A stretch of 21,339 bases of DNA, from assembly GCA_016297895.1 (NCBI GenBank), contig JAEDFS010000032.1, positions 1 through 21,339 on the forward strand. The letters run 5' to 3'. Below, one piece after another: positions 7,642 through 14,903 of this stretch; the first letter of the stretch is position 1; each line of letters starts with the position of its first letter. The translations under genes and the position numbers were made by a program. The notes under the pieces are model-generated. The model saw nothing but the letters and a program-made list of their open reading frames with translations, ran no database searches and had not been told where the DNA came from. The stretch is from Marvinbryantia sp. (GTDB lineage Bacteria; Bacillota; Clostridia; Lachnospirales; Lachnospiraceae).

Positions 7642-7670
7642 TTGACAATTTAGAAATTATATAATAGTAT
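7642..7670 (+). promoter_or_regulatory. Predicted recA promoter (P2)
   Basis: A perfect TTGACA at 7642-7647 and TAGTAT at 7665-7670, 17 bp apart. A TATAAT also occurs at 7660-7665 but only 12 bp from the -35. Transcription from here would start just before the LexA box. Confidence 0.65.
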
Positions 7671-7682
7671 AAGAGCAGAAAA

Positions 7683-7696
7683 CGAACATGAGTTCG
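7683..7696 (+). promoter_or_regulatory. LexA (DinR-type) SOS box before recA
   Basis: CGAACATGAGTTCG fits the Gram-positive LexA consensus CGAAC-N4-GTTCG with both half-sites perfect. It lies just downstream of the predicted start and immediately upstream of the ribosome binding site (AGAGGAG, 7698-7704). This indicates damage-inducible recA expression. Confidence 0.88.
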
Positions 7697-7710
7697 AAGA
7701 GGAGAATGAG

Positions 7711-8760
7711 ATGATAAAAGAAGAAAAGAAGAAAGCATTGGATGCGGCGCTTTCTCAGATTGAAAAACAGTTTGGCAAAGGTTCTGTAATGAAACTGGGA
7801 GATTCAGGGAACAATATGAATGTGGAGACGATCCCAACCGGATCTTTAAGTCTGGATATTGCACTGGGGCTGGGAGGAATTCCCAAGGGACGAATCGTAG
7901 AGATCTATGGTCCGGAGTCCAGTGGTAAGACTACCGTTGCACTTCATATGGTAGCGGAAGTACAGAAGAGAGGCGGAGTAGCGGGTTTTATCGATGCAGA
8001 GCATGCTTTGGATCCGGTATATGCATCTAAGATCGGCGTAGATATTGATAATCTTTATATTTCTCAGCCGGATAACGGAGAACAGGCTCTGGAGATCACA
8101 GAGACGCTGGTGCGTTCCGGGGCGGTAGATATTATTATTGTGGATTCTGTGGCGGCACTGGTTCCGAAGGCGGAGATCGACGGTGATATGGGGGATTCTC
8201 ATGTGGGACTTCAGGCGAGACTGATGTCACAGGCACTACGGAAGCTGACTGCAGTCATCAGCAAGTCCAATTGTGTTGTGATCTTTATCAACCAGCTTCG
8301 TGAAAAAGTAGGTGTCATGTTTGGAAATCCGGAGACGACCACAGGCGGACGGGCTCTCAAATTCTATTCGTCCATCCGTATGGATGTCAGAAGGATCGAG
8401 ACTCTGAAGCAGGCAGGAGAGATGATCGGAAACCGTACGAGGATCAAGGTAGTAAAAAATAAGATTGCTCCGCCCTTTAAAGAAGCAGAATTTGATATCA
8501 TGTTCGGACAGGGGATTTCCAGGGAAGGAGATATCCTGGATCTGGCAGCCAATCTTGGAGTGATTAATAAAAGCGGGGCATGGTATGCCTATAATGATGA
8601 AAAGATCGGACAGGGCAGGGAAAACGCAAAGAATTATCTGAAAGAAAATCCGAGTATCATGAATGAAGTAGAAGCGAAAGTGCGTGCTCATTACGGGCTG
8701 GAATCTGATCTTGTTCCGGTGCAGAATTCAGAGAACGGGGACGGCATTACAGAGGAATAA
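7711..8760 (+). CDS. recA: Recombinase RecA
   Basis: A 349-residue ATP-dependent strand-exchange protein. It forms filaments on single-stranded DNA, drives homologous recombination and stimulates LexA self-cleavage. The Walker A GPESSGKT sits at 67-74. Walker B is in VDIIIVDSVAALVP. The DNA-binding loop regions follow, including GDSHVGLQARLMSQALRKL and the segment VGVMFGNPETTTGGRALKFY. The C-terminal tail is acidic (ENGDGITEE), typical for RecA. Length is normal. AGAGGAG lies 6-7 bases before the ATG. recX starts one base after the stop, so the two are co-transcribed, and the LexA box in the leader predicts SOS control. Confidence 0.98.
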   Translation: MIKEEKKKALDAALSQIEKQFGKGSVMKLGDSGNNMNVETIPTGSLSLDIALGLGGIPKGRIVEIYGPESSGKTTVALHMVAEVQKRGGVAGFIDAEHALDPVYASKIGVDIDNLYISQPDNGEQALEITETLVRSGAVDIIIVDSVAALVPKAEIDGDMGDSHVGLQARLMSQALRKLTAVISKSNCVVIFINQLREKVGVMFGNPETTTGGRALKFYSSIRMDVRRIETLKQAGEMIGNRTRIKVVKNKIAPPFKEAEFDIMFGQGISREGDILDLAANLGVINKSGAWYAYNDEKIGQGRENAKNYLKENPSIMNEVEAKVRAHYGLESDLVPVQNSENGDGITEE

Positions 8761-8761
8761 A

Positions 8762-9226
8762 ATGGATCAGGATTTGTATAAACGTGCGAAGCTTCGCTGT
8801 ATGCATCTGCTGGAAAAAAGAGATTATACGGAAAAGCAGCTCCGGGATAAGCTTCGGATGAGCAAATCTGCCTATACGGAAGACATGATCGATCAGGCGC
8901 TTGCCTATGTAAAAAGCTTCCGTTATGTGGATGATGCCCGCTATGCCAGGCAGTATGTGGAATGTATGCGGTTGAAAAAGAGCCGCCGTCAGATCGAACA
9001 GGAGCTCTGTCAAAAAGGTGTGGATCGGGAACTGATAAGAGAGGCAATGGAGGAATGCCAGGAAATCGGGGAAGAAGAGCAGATCCTTGCCTGGATGCAG
9101 AAAAAACAGTATGATCCGGAAACGGCAGACAGAAAAGAGACTCAGAAAATGTATGCATTTTTGATGAGGCGGGGATTTCAGAGCAGTGAAATTACCAGAT
9201 TGCTGAAGACGGGAAGTTTTGAATAA
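8762..9226 (+). CDS. recX: Regulatory protein RecX
   Basis: A 154-residue, highly charged helical protein of the RecX family, which binds RecA filaments and limits or modulates their activity. The start at 8762 is chosen because AGAGGA at the end of recA (8751-8756) is well placed and the product then begins MDQDLYKRAKLRCMHLLEKRDYTEKQL, the usual RecX three-helix repeat start. A longer frame back to 8684 lies inside recA and is not needed. Family features include SFRYVDDARYARQYV (about residues 52-66) and a second repeat with SRRQIEQELCQKGV. It begins one base after the recA stop. Its own stop lies inside the stem of the following terminator. Confidence 0.93.
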   Translation: MDQDLYKRAKLRCMHLLEKRDYTEKQLRDKLRMSKSAYTEDMIDQALAYVKSFRYVDDARYARQYVECMRLKKSRRQIEQELCQKGVDRELIREAMEECQEIGEEEQILAWMQKKQYDPETADRKETQKMYAFLMRRGFQSSEITRLLKTGSFE

Positions 9227-9239
9227 CTTCCCGCTTTTT
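9210..9239 (+). terminator. Terminator overlapping the end of recX
   Basis: CGGGAAGTT (9210-9218) pairs with AACTTCCCG (9225-9233), followed by CTTTTT. The recX stop codon (9224-9226) sits at the start of the right arm, so the last recX codons double as the left arm. Confidence 0.9.
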
Positions 9240-9299
9240 CTGATTTTGGCTGAAAAAGGTGAAATTGTGAACAAAATTTTGATTCATAACGGCATTTAC

Positions 9300-9328
9300 T
9301 TGACAGATATGTAAAAAGAGTATAAAAT
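9300..9328 (+). promoter_or_regulatory. Predicted rny promoter
   Basis: TTGACA (9300-9305), 17-bp spacer, TAAAAT (9323-9328). Downstream, TTGTA-ATTG-TACAA (9336-9349) is an inverted repeat near the expected start of transcription. Confidence 0.65.
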
Positions 9329-9375
9329 TGAAGTGTTGTAATTGTACAATGAAAAATGAATAAGGAGGTGCTCCT

Positions 9376-10929
9376 GTGAATGCAGCGATGACAATTGTTG
9401 TCTGTGCTGTGGTCGCCTTACTTGCAGCAGCTATTAGCTGGTTTGCAGCATTGACCTATCGGAAAAAAGTGGTTGAAAAGACCCTGGGCAGTGCGGAAGA
9501 AAAAGCCAGAGATATAATAGATGATGCATTGAAAGTGGCAGAGACGAAAAAGCGCGAGGCACTGCTTGAAGCGAAAGAGGAATCCATGAATCGGAAAAAC
9601 GAACTGGATAAAGAAATCAAAGAGCGCAGAGCAGAGCTTCAGAAAACAGAACGGCGCTTACTGTCAAGAGAAGAATCCCTTGATAAAAAGTCTGATGTAC
9701 TGGAAAAACGTGAGACGGCATTGTCAGGCAGAGAAGAAGAGTTAAAGAAGAAGACGGTGGAAATCGATCAGATTCATGACAAAAAAATGCAGGAACTGGA
9801 GAGAATCTCAGGTTTAACCTCCGAACAAGCAAAAGACTATCTGTTAAAAACTGTTGAAGACGAAGTAAAAAATGACACTGCCAGACTCTATAAAGAGCTG
9901 GAAAGCAGGGCAAAAGAAGAAGCAGGCAAAAAGGCAAAGGAATATGTAACAACAGCGATTCAGCGTTGTGCGGCTGACCACGTTGCTGAAACAACAATTT
10001 CCGTTGTCCAGCTTCCAAGTGATGAAATGAAGGGGCGGATCATTGGTCGTGAAGGCCGGAATATCCGTACTTTGGAGACAATGACAGGTGTAGATCTGAT
10101 CATTGATGACACACCGGAAGCAGTAATTCTGTCAAGCTTTGATCCGATCAGGAGAGAAGTAGCAAGAATTGCACTTGAAAAATTGATTGTGGACGGACGT
10201 ATTCATCCGGCCAGAATCGAAGAAATGGTTGAAAAAGCACAGAAAGAAGTAGAAACAATGATTCGCGAGGAAGGCGAATCAGCGGCATTAGAGGTGGGAG
10301 TACATGGCATTCACCCTGAGCTGATACGTTTGTTGGGAAGAATGAAGTTCCGTACCAGTTATGGTCAGAACGCATTAAAGCATTCGATCGAAGTAGCTCA
10401 GTTATCAGGCTTATTAGCAGGGGAAATCGGCGTAGATGTCCGTATGGCAAAACGCGCTGGTTTATTGCATGACATCGGCAAATCCATCGACCATGAAATT
10501 GAAGGTTCCCATATTCAGATCGGTTCAGATCTTTGTAAGAAGTACAAAGAATCTCCAGTCGTGATCAATGCAGTGGAATCTCATCATGGTGATGTAGAAG
10601 CAGAGTCTCTGATTGCATGCATTGTACAGGCGGCAGATACTATATCTGCAGCGAGACCGGGTGCGAGAAGAGAGACACTGGAAACATATACCAACAGATT
10701 AAAACAGTTAGAGGATATTGCAAACGCATTTAAAGGCGTTGACAAATCATTTGCTATTCAGGCAGGCAGAGAGATTCGAATCATGGTAGTTCCTGAAAAA
10801 GTCAGTGATGCAGATATGGTATTGCTGGCAAGGGATATTTCCAAACAGATCGAGGCTGAACTGGTTTATCCGGGACAGATCAAGGTCAGCGTAATTCGTG
10901 AATCAAGAGCGGTTGATTACGCAAAATAG
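9376..10929 (+). CDS. rny: Ribonuclease Y
   Basis: A 517-residue membrane-anchored endoribonuclease that starts mRNA decay in many Firmicutes. An N-terminal membrane helix (about 5-26) is followed by a long coiled coil (about 30-170, rich in Lys/Glu/Arg). Next come a KH RNA-binding domain with GRIIGREGRNIR at 220-231 and an HD hydrolase domain with LLHDIGKSID (His365-Asp366) and a later ESHHGD. Length matches the family (about 520). The start is GTG at 9376, set by AAGGAGG at 9362-9368. An AGGAG-GTG-CTCCT palindrome (9363-9375) could fold the ribosome binding site into a small hairpin. The recA-recX-rny order is common in Clostridia, but here rny has its own promoter and a terminator precedes it. 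Confidence 0.96.
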   Translation: MNAAMTIVVCAVVALLAAAISWFAALTYRKKVVEKTLGSAEEKARDIIDDALKVAETKKREALLEAKEESMNRKNELDKEIKERRAELQKTERRLLSREESLDKKSDVLEKRETALSGREEELKKKTVEIDQIHDKKMQELERISGLTSEQAKDYLLKTVEDEVKNDTARLYKELESRAKEEAGKKAKEYVTTAIQRCAADHVAETTISVVQLPSDEMKGRIIGREGRNIRTLETMTGVDLIIDDTPEAVILSSFDPIRREVARIALEKLIVDGRIHPARIEEMVEKAQKEVETMIREEGESAALEVGVHGIHPELIRLLGRMKFRTSYGQNALKHSIEVAQLSGLLAGEIGVDVRMAKRAGLLHDIGKSIDHEIEGSHIQIGSDLCKKYKESPVVINAVESHHGDVEAESLIACIVQAADTISAARPGARRETLETYTNRLKQLEDIANAFKGVDKSFAIQAGREIRIMVVPEKVSDADMVLLARDISKQIEAELVYPGQIKVSVIRESRAVDYAK

Positions 10930-10936
10930 AAATGAG

Positions 10937-10990
10937 AACCCCTGAACATTCATAAGTTTTGCGTTTATGGATGTTTTGGGGTTTTGTTTT
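10937..10990 (+). terminator. Terminator after rny
   Basis: AACCCC (10937-10942) pairs with GGGGTT (10978-10983), with inner pairing AACAT/ATGTT and CATAA/TTTATG around a T-rich loop, then TTGTTTT. Confidence 0.8.
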
Positions 10991-11024
10991 ATCAGTTAGA
11001 AAAATAAAAACGGAGGAATGAAGA

Positions 11025-11999
11025 ATGAAGATGGGTATTTTGGGTGCAGGTGGAATTGCCGGCACCATGGCTGGAACGATAAGAGAAATGCCGCAGGTCA
11101 CTTCCTGGGCAGTAGCATCGAGAAGTCTGGAAAAGGCTGAGAAATTTGCGGAAAAATATGGATTTGAAAAGGCGTACGGTTCCTATGAGGATCTGGTATC
11201 CGACCCGGAACTGGATCTGATCTACATAGCTACGCCCCATTCTCATCATTACGAGCATATCAGGCTGTGCCTGGAACATGGAAAAAATGTGCTGGCAGAA
11301 AAATCATTTACCCAGAATGCGGCACAGGCCAAAGAAGTGCTGGCAATGGCAGAGGAAAAGGGGCTTCTTCTGACGGAAGCAATCTGGACCCGCTATATGC
11401 CTATGAGAAAGAAACTGGATGAGATCCTTGCAAGCGGGGTGATCGGCAAGCCCTCTTCTTTATATGCAACACTTTCTTATCCGATCATGGAGAAAGAGCG
11501 GATCCATGAGCCGTCTCTTGCCGGAGGGGCACTTCTGGACATCGGGGTATACCCCATCAACTTTGCTTCTATGGTATTTGGAGATGATGTAAAGGAGGTA
11601 AAGGCAACTGCGGTATTGACGGAGAAAGGTGTGGATGGAATCATGCAGATCACACTGATCTACCAGGATGGAAAAATGGCAGTCCTTCATGCGGATGCCA
11701 ATGCAGCCAGCAACCGTGAAGGTGCGATCTACGGTGACAAGGGATATATCATGGTTCAGAATATCAATAACTGTGAAGGAATCCGGGTATATAATAAAAA
11801 CCATGAGCTGATCGCAGAATACGAGACACCGAAACAGATCACCGGCTATGAATATGAAGTGGAAGCCTGCATGGAGGCAATGAAAAAAGGAGCGCTGGAA
11901 TGCCCCCAGATGCCTCATTCAGAGACGATTCTGATTATGGAACTGATGGACTCCATCAGAAAGCAGGTAGGTGTGATCTATCCGGGAGAGACTTTATAA
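11025..11999 (+). CDS. Gfo/Idh/MocA family oxidoreductase
   Basis: A 324-residue NAD(P)-dependent dehydrogenase, substrate unknown. The Rossmann nucleotide-binding motif GAGGIAG is at residues 7-13. The usual catalytic EKP is EKS here (92-94, Lys93 kept). WTRYMPMRKKLDEIL, GGALLDIGVYPINF and the overall length most resemble the dimeric dihydrodiol dehydrogenase/anhydrofructose reductase-like branch, which usually acts on sugars or small polyols. GGAGG at 11012-11016 lies 8 bases before the ATG. sfsA follows after 14 bases, suggesting one transcript. No clear promoter was seen in the short gap after the rny terminator. I cannot infer the substrate from the neighbours. Confidence 0.88.
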   Translation: MKMGILGAGGIAGTMAGTIREMPQVTSWAVASRSLEKAEKFAEKYGFEKAYGSYEDLVSDPELDLIYIATPHSHHYEHIRLCLEHGKNVLAEKSFTQNAAQAKEVLAMAEEKGLLLTEAIWTRYMPMRKKLDEILASGVIGKPSSLYATLSYPIMEKERIHEPSLAGGALLDIGVYPINFASMVFGDDVKEVKATAVLTEKGVDGIMQITLIYQDGKMAVLHADANAASNREGAIYGDKGYIMVQNINNCEGIRVYNKNHELIAEYETPKQITGYEYEVEACMEAMKKGALECPQMPHSETILIMELMDSIRKQVGVIYPGETL

Positions 12000-12013
12000 C
12001 AAAGGCGGTATCG

Positions 12014-12706
12014 ATGAAATACGGAAAAATTCTGGAGGGGACGTTTTTAGAACGTCCCAACCGTTTTATTGCACATATTTCCATTCAGGGAAAAACAGAG
12101 ATTTGTCATGTAAAGAATACCGGGAGATGTAAAGAACTGCTGATTCCGGGAACGAAGGTCTTTGTGGAAAAGGCGGATCAGCCATCCAGAAAAACGGGAT
12201 TTGATCTGATCGCGGTCTGCAAGGGAGATACGCTGATCAATGTGGATTCTCAGGCGCCTAACAGGGTCGTGGAGGAGTGGCTGAGAATGGAAAATTTGCT
12301 CAATGATCTGACGCTTCTGAAACGGGAAGTGACCTTTGGCAGTTCCAGGTTTGATCTCTATGGGGAATATGGACATGGAAAGAAAGCCTTCCTGGAAGTG
12401 AAGGGTGTGACCCTGGAACAGGATGGTGCGGCAAGGTTTCCGGATGCCCCCACAGAGCGTGGAATCAAGCATCTGGAGGAGCTGATCCGGTGTAAAGAAG
12501 CGGGCTATGAAGCGTATGTGATATTTGTGATCCAGATGAAAGGAATCCATAGAATGGAACCCAACTGGAAGACCCATTTCCGTTTTGGAGAGACGCTTCG
12601 GAAGGCTGCGGAGGCCGGTGTTCATGTTCTGGCTTATGACTGCAAGGTTGAACCGGACAGTCTCCTGCTGGATGCACCGGTGCCTGTATTACTGAAGAAG
12701 GGATAG
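12014..12706 (+). CDS. sfsA: SfsA family protein (sugar fermentation stimulation homologue)
   Basis: A 230-residue protein of the SfsA family, which has a putative N-terminal OB-like nucleic-acid-binding part and a C-terminal nuclease-like fold. In E. coli SfsA affects maltose metabolism, but its biochemical role is unsettled. Family signatures visible are ERPNRFIAHI near the start, CHVKNTGRCKELLIPG, the 'NVDSQAPNRVVEEWL' segment, FLEVKGVTLE and FPDAPTERGIKHLEEL. The start at 12014 follows AAAGGCGG (12001-12007); the longer frame back to 11900 overlaps the oxidoreductase and is rejected. The last 73 bases overlap the 3' end of the convergent SGNH hydrolase gene. Confidence 0.93.
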   Translation: MKYGKILEGTFLERPNRFIAHISIQGKTEICHVKNTGRCKELLIPGTKVFVEKADQPSRKTGFDLIAVCKGDTLINVDSQAPNRVVEEWLRMENLLNDLTLLKREVTFGSSRFDLYGEYGHGKKAFLEVKGVTLEQDGAARFPDAPTERGIKHLEELIRCKEAGYEAYVIFVIQMKGIHRMEPNWKTHFRFGETLRKAAEAGVHVLAYDCKVEPDSLLLDAPVPVLLKKG

Positions 12707-13293
12707 AACAGATCGGCAAGGATCTGATGCCCTTTGTCAGTCAGATGGATGCCATCGGTAGTGACTGCGTCATATCCTTCCTGTTCGGCAATACGGTTCA
12801 AGGTATCGTGAAGAGGAAGAAATGGGAGATCAAATTCTTCGGTAAGCTCCTGAATTATGGTTTCTGCCTGTTTGACGGAAGGAATCCAGTTCTGATATTC
12901 CTGAGGGTGAGGAAAAATGAAAGGACCGGCGCAGAGAATGCGGGCATGGGTCCATTGACGGAGCGTTTCTAAGAGAGAACGGTAGTTGCCCTGAAATTGC
13001 TGCTGCTCCAGAGAAACACCGGTGTTCATGGCGATTCCCACATCATTGATCCCGATCAGGATCGTGATATAATCAGGGGAGGTCAGAATGCAGTCCCGGC
13101 TCATCCGCTTTAAAAGGAAAGGAACCGTGAATCCGTCATATCCTTTGTTGAAAAAGCGTATGTCCGGGGAAATAGTATGGATCCGGTCTGCCAGCATAGA
13201 AACATAACCATTTCCGAGCTTCTTTTCATCGGTTAGCCACAGGCGTCCGGCGCAGGTAATGCTGTCGCCAAGGAATATACAGGTTAGTGCCAT
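12634..13293 (-). CDS. Small SGNH/GDSL-type hydrolase
   Basis: A 219-residue cytoplasmic esterase or lipase-like enzyme (no signal peptide). Block I is FLGDSIT (Ser11), block II has Gly51, block III is GIND with Asn83, and block V is DGIHL with Asp180 and His183, so the catalytic residues are complete. AAAGGAGG is correctly spaced before the ATG at 13293. A promoter TTGATT-N17-TAAAAT is seen at 13339-13367. The final 24 codons run into sfsA on the other strand. The tail after about residue 200 (Ser/Gly-rich) is not needed for the fold and may be an extension gained by loss of an earlier stop. The substrate is unknown. Confidence 0.9.
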   Translation of the reverse strand: MALTCIFLGDSITCAGRLWLTDEKKLGNGYVSMLADRIHTISPDIRFFNKGYDGFTVPFLLKRMSRDCILTSPDYITILIGINDVGIAMNTGVSLEQQQFQGNYRSLLETLRQWTHARILCAGPFIFPHPQEYQNWIPSVKQAETIIQELTEEFDLPFLPLHDTLNRIAEQEGYDAVTTDGIHLTDKGHQILADLFYPFFSNTGTGASSRRLSGSTLQS

Positions 13294-13338
13294 AAGAATG
13301 CCTCCTTTGCTGTTGATGTTCGTATGATGGTACCAGTT

Positions 13339-13367
13339 ATTTTAGTGGATGAAAAAGAAAAAATCAA
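13339..13367 (-). promoter_or_regulatory. Predicted promoter of the small SGNH hydrolase
   Basis: On the minus strand, TTGATT (13367-13362), a 17-bp spacer and TAAAAT (13344-13339). No equally good plus-strand promoter was found for the DUF4317 gene in the 131-bp gap. Confidence 0.55.
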
Positions 13368-13424
13368 TGGGAGAAAACCCGGAACGGGTCTGCAAGGAAA
13401 AGCTTGAGGAACTAAGGAGTACAT

Positions 13425-14546
13425 ATGAATAAAAAAGAAATATCAGAGATCAAAAAACAGTATACCCAGGATCGATGTCCGGCTACAAGGATCTGCGGAT
13501 GTTATGTAGATGGGGAGAAGAATAAAAAGACAGAATTCAAGGAAGCATTTCTGTCCCTGCCGGAAGAAGAGTTTTTCAAATATCTGAATATTTTCCGGAA
13601 GCTTATGTCCGGAACCATTGGGAAAAACCTGCTGAATATGGAGTTTCCTCTTGCGGCAGAAGAAGAAGGGGGTACACAGGAGCTGCTGATGAAGTTGAAA
13701 TACAGCGGTTTAAAGGATGACGGCATTCTGGAAGAGTTTTATGATAAGATCATTGCCTCGTTTTCCTATACAGGAAACTATCTGATCCTGCTTCTTCACG
13801 GAACCTATGATATTCCGGGAAAATCCTCAGATAATCTGGAAATGTTCGATTCTTCCGATGAGATCTATGAGCACATTTTCTGCTGTCTTTGTCCGGTAAA
13901 TCTTTCCAAACCCTGCCTGTCATATAATGCGGCGGAAAATTGTTTTGAGAATCATATTCAGGACTGGCTGGTGGAGATGCCTATGATCGGATTTTTATTC
14001 CCCGCTTTCAACGACAGAAGTGCGGATGTTCACAGCCTGCTGTATTACAATCAGAAGCCGGAGGTTCCTGCAGGAGATTTTGTGGACAGTGTTCTGGGAT
14101 GTATCCTTCCTATGACGGCAGGGAGTCAGAAAGAAACCTTTCAGCTCCTGGTGGAAGAGGCACTGGGAGAAGAGTGCAGCTATGATATGGTGCGCACCAT
14201 TCATGAGAACCTGAATGAGATGCTGGAAGAACAGAAGGAAGAGCCGGTACCGCTCACGCTGGGCAAACAGGAAGTAAAACGTCTCCTGGAGCAGAGCGGA
14301 GTGGCGAATGAACGGCTGGAACAGTTTGATGCCTGCTTTGAACAGACGGCAGGGGATGACCGGGCGGAGTTTGTGGCGTCGAATGTGGCAAGCACCAGAA
14401 AATTTGAGATCAAGACGCCGGATGTGATCATTCAGGTGAATCCGGAACGGACAGATCTGGTGGAGACCACAGTGATCGACGGCAGGAAATGTCTGGTAAT
14501 CGAGCTGAGTGAAGAAGTACAGGTGAACGGTATTTCGGTGAAATGA
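13425..14546 (+). CDS. DUF4317 family protein
   Basis: A 373-residue protein of unknown function, recognised as DUF4317 from its start MNKKEISEIKKQY and the conserved RICGCYVDGEKNKK near residues 23-36. It also has the LLLHGTYDIPGKSSDN segment and a following FCCLCPVNLSKPCLSY. It has no signal peptide or membrane helix, so it is probably cytoplasmic. A Glu-rich helical region lies at about 255-300. The C-terminal 60 residues (KFEIKTPDVIIQVNPERTDLV) look like a separate small beta domain. AAGGAG at 13414-13419 fixes the start. The family is widespread in Clostridia, but no activity can be read from the sequence. Confidence 0.85.
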   Translation: MNKKEISEIKKQYTQDRCPATRICGCYVDGEKNKKTEFKEAFLSLPEEEFFKYLNIFRKLMSGTIGKNLLNMEFPLAAEEEGGTQELLMKLKYSGLKDDGILEEFYDKIIASFSYTGNYLILLLHGTYDIPGKSSDNLEMFDSSDEIYEHIFCCLCPVNLSKPCLSYNAAENCFENHIQDWLVEMPMIGFLFPAFNDRSADVHSLLYYNQKPEVPAGDFVDSVLGCILPMTAGSQKETFQLLVEEALGEECSYDMVRTIHENLNEMLEEQKEEPVPLTLGKQEVKRLLEQSGVANERLEQFDACFEQTAGDDRAEFVASNVASTRKFEIKTPDVIIQVNPERTDLVETTVIDGRKCLVIELSEEVQVNGISVK

Positions 14547-14618
14547 TGAGAGGTACAGGAGACGCCGGCATGGCTTTTCAGATCGCAATAATTTTTCATT
14601 GAATTGCGTAAATTTTCG

Positions 14619-14647
14619 TTGTCAGATCTGTCAGAAAATGATATGAT
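14619..14647 (+). promoter_or_regulatory. Promoter with no gene: possible small-RNA promoter
   Basis: TTGTCA (14619-14624), exactly 17 bp, TATGAT (14642-14647). It lies after the DUF4317 stop and points toward the 3' end of the minus-strand tRNA, with a two-way terminator about 55-90 bp downstream. Confidence 0.5.
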
Positions 14648-14653
14648 AGATAT

Positions 14654-14737
14654 CAGTGTGGACGGCAGTCTGACACGAAACAGCACCTTGGAAAACAAAA
14701 AAATCGGAATTCTTTTCAGAACTCCGAAGTTTTTAAA
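14654..14737 (+). ncRNA. Candidate small RNA of about 80 nt
   Basis: Bounded by the promoter at 14619-14647 and the hairpin CGGAATTC/GAACTCCG (14705-14712 with 14719-14726), then AAGTTTTT. A first small hairpin, GTGT-GAC/GTC-ACAC with mismatches, occupies about 14657-14677. No start codon with a ribosome binding site lies inside. This is a prediction from promoter and terminator alone. Confidence 0.35.
14697..14726 (-). terminator. Terminator of tRNA-Arg, probably bidirectional
   Basis: On the minus strand CGGAGTTC/GAATTCCG forms 8 bp (one G-T wobble) with a TGAAAA loop and is followed by A and seven T. It starts about 15 bases after the tRNA. On the plus strand the same stem is followed by AAGTTTTT. 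Confidence 0.85.
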
Positions 14738-14740
14738 TAG

Positions 14741-14814
14741 CGTGCGTTAGAGGATTCGAACCCCCGACCTTTTGGTCCGTAGCCAAACGCTCTATCCAGC
14801 TGAGCTAAACGCAC
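14741..14814 (-). tRNA. tRNA-Arg (anticodon ACG)
   Basis: A 74-nt cloverleaf: acceptor GTGCGTT/AACGCAC (7 bp), D arm GCTC...GAGC, anticodon stem TTTGG/CCAAA with loop CTACGGA, T arm GGGGG-TTCGAAT-CCTCT (two G-T pairs). The anticodon ACG (plus-strand 14778-14780) reads CGN arginine codons after A34 is deaminated to inosine. Position 32 is C. The discriminator is G, and CCA is not encoded. A strong promoter and a terminator frame it as a single-gene unit. Confidence 0.97.
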
Positions 14815-14816
14815 AT

Positions 14817-14845
14817 TTGATGTTGTTTACCGAACGAAATATATA
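14817..14845 (+). promoter_or_regulatory. Predicted promoter of the SseB-domain gene
   Basis: TTGATG (14817-14822), 17-bp spacer, TATATA (14840-14845). Its -10 shares bases with the tRNA promoter's -10 on the other strand, so only one can be occupied at a time. The GCGCA/TGCGC repeat would fall at the 5' end of this transcript. Confidence 0.55.
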
Positions 14846-14871
14846 TTAGCGCATTCTTGCGCAAATGTCAA
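14843..14871 (-). promoter_or_regulatory. tRNA-Arg promoter
   Basis: On the minus strand TTGACA (14871-14866), 17-bp spacer, TAATAT (14848-14843). The spacer contains an inverted repeat GCGCA-TTCT-TGCGC (14850-14863). The -10 box overlaps that of the plus-strand promoter. Confidence 0.8.
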
Positions 14872-14903
14872 CAACTTTTTAAAAAAATTTGAGGAGAAGA
14901 ATC

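Noticed and set aside
7660..7665. Perfect TATAAT as the recA -10
   Set aside because: It is only 12 bp from the TTGACA at 7642, too close to work with it.
8684..8761. Longer recX start inside recA
   Set aside because: It would add 26 residues read from another frame of recA. The ATG at 8762 has the right spacing from AGAGGA and fits the family.
12727..12972. Plus-strand frame of 81 codons after sfsA
   Set aside because: It is opposite the SGNH hydrolase gene, which has the full catalytic set and a good ribosome binding site.
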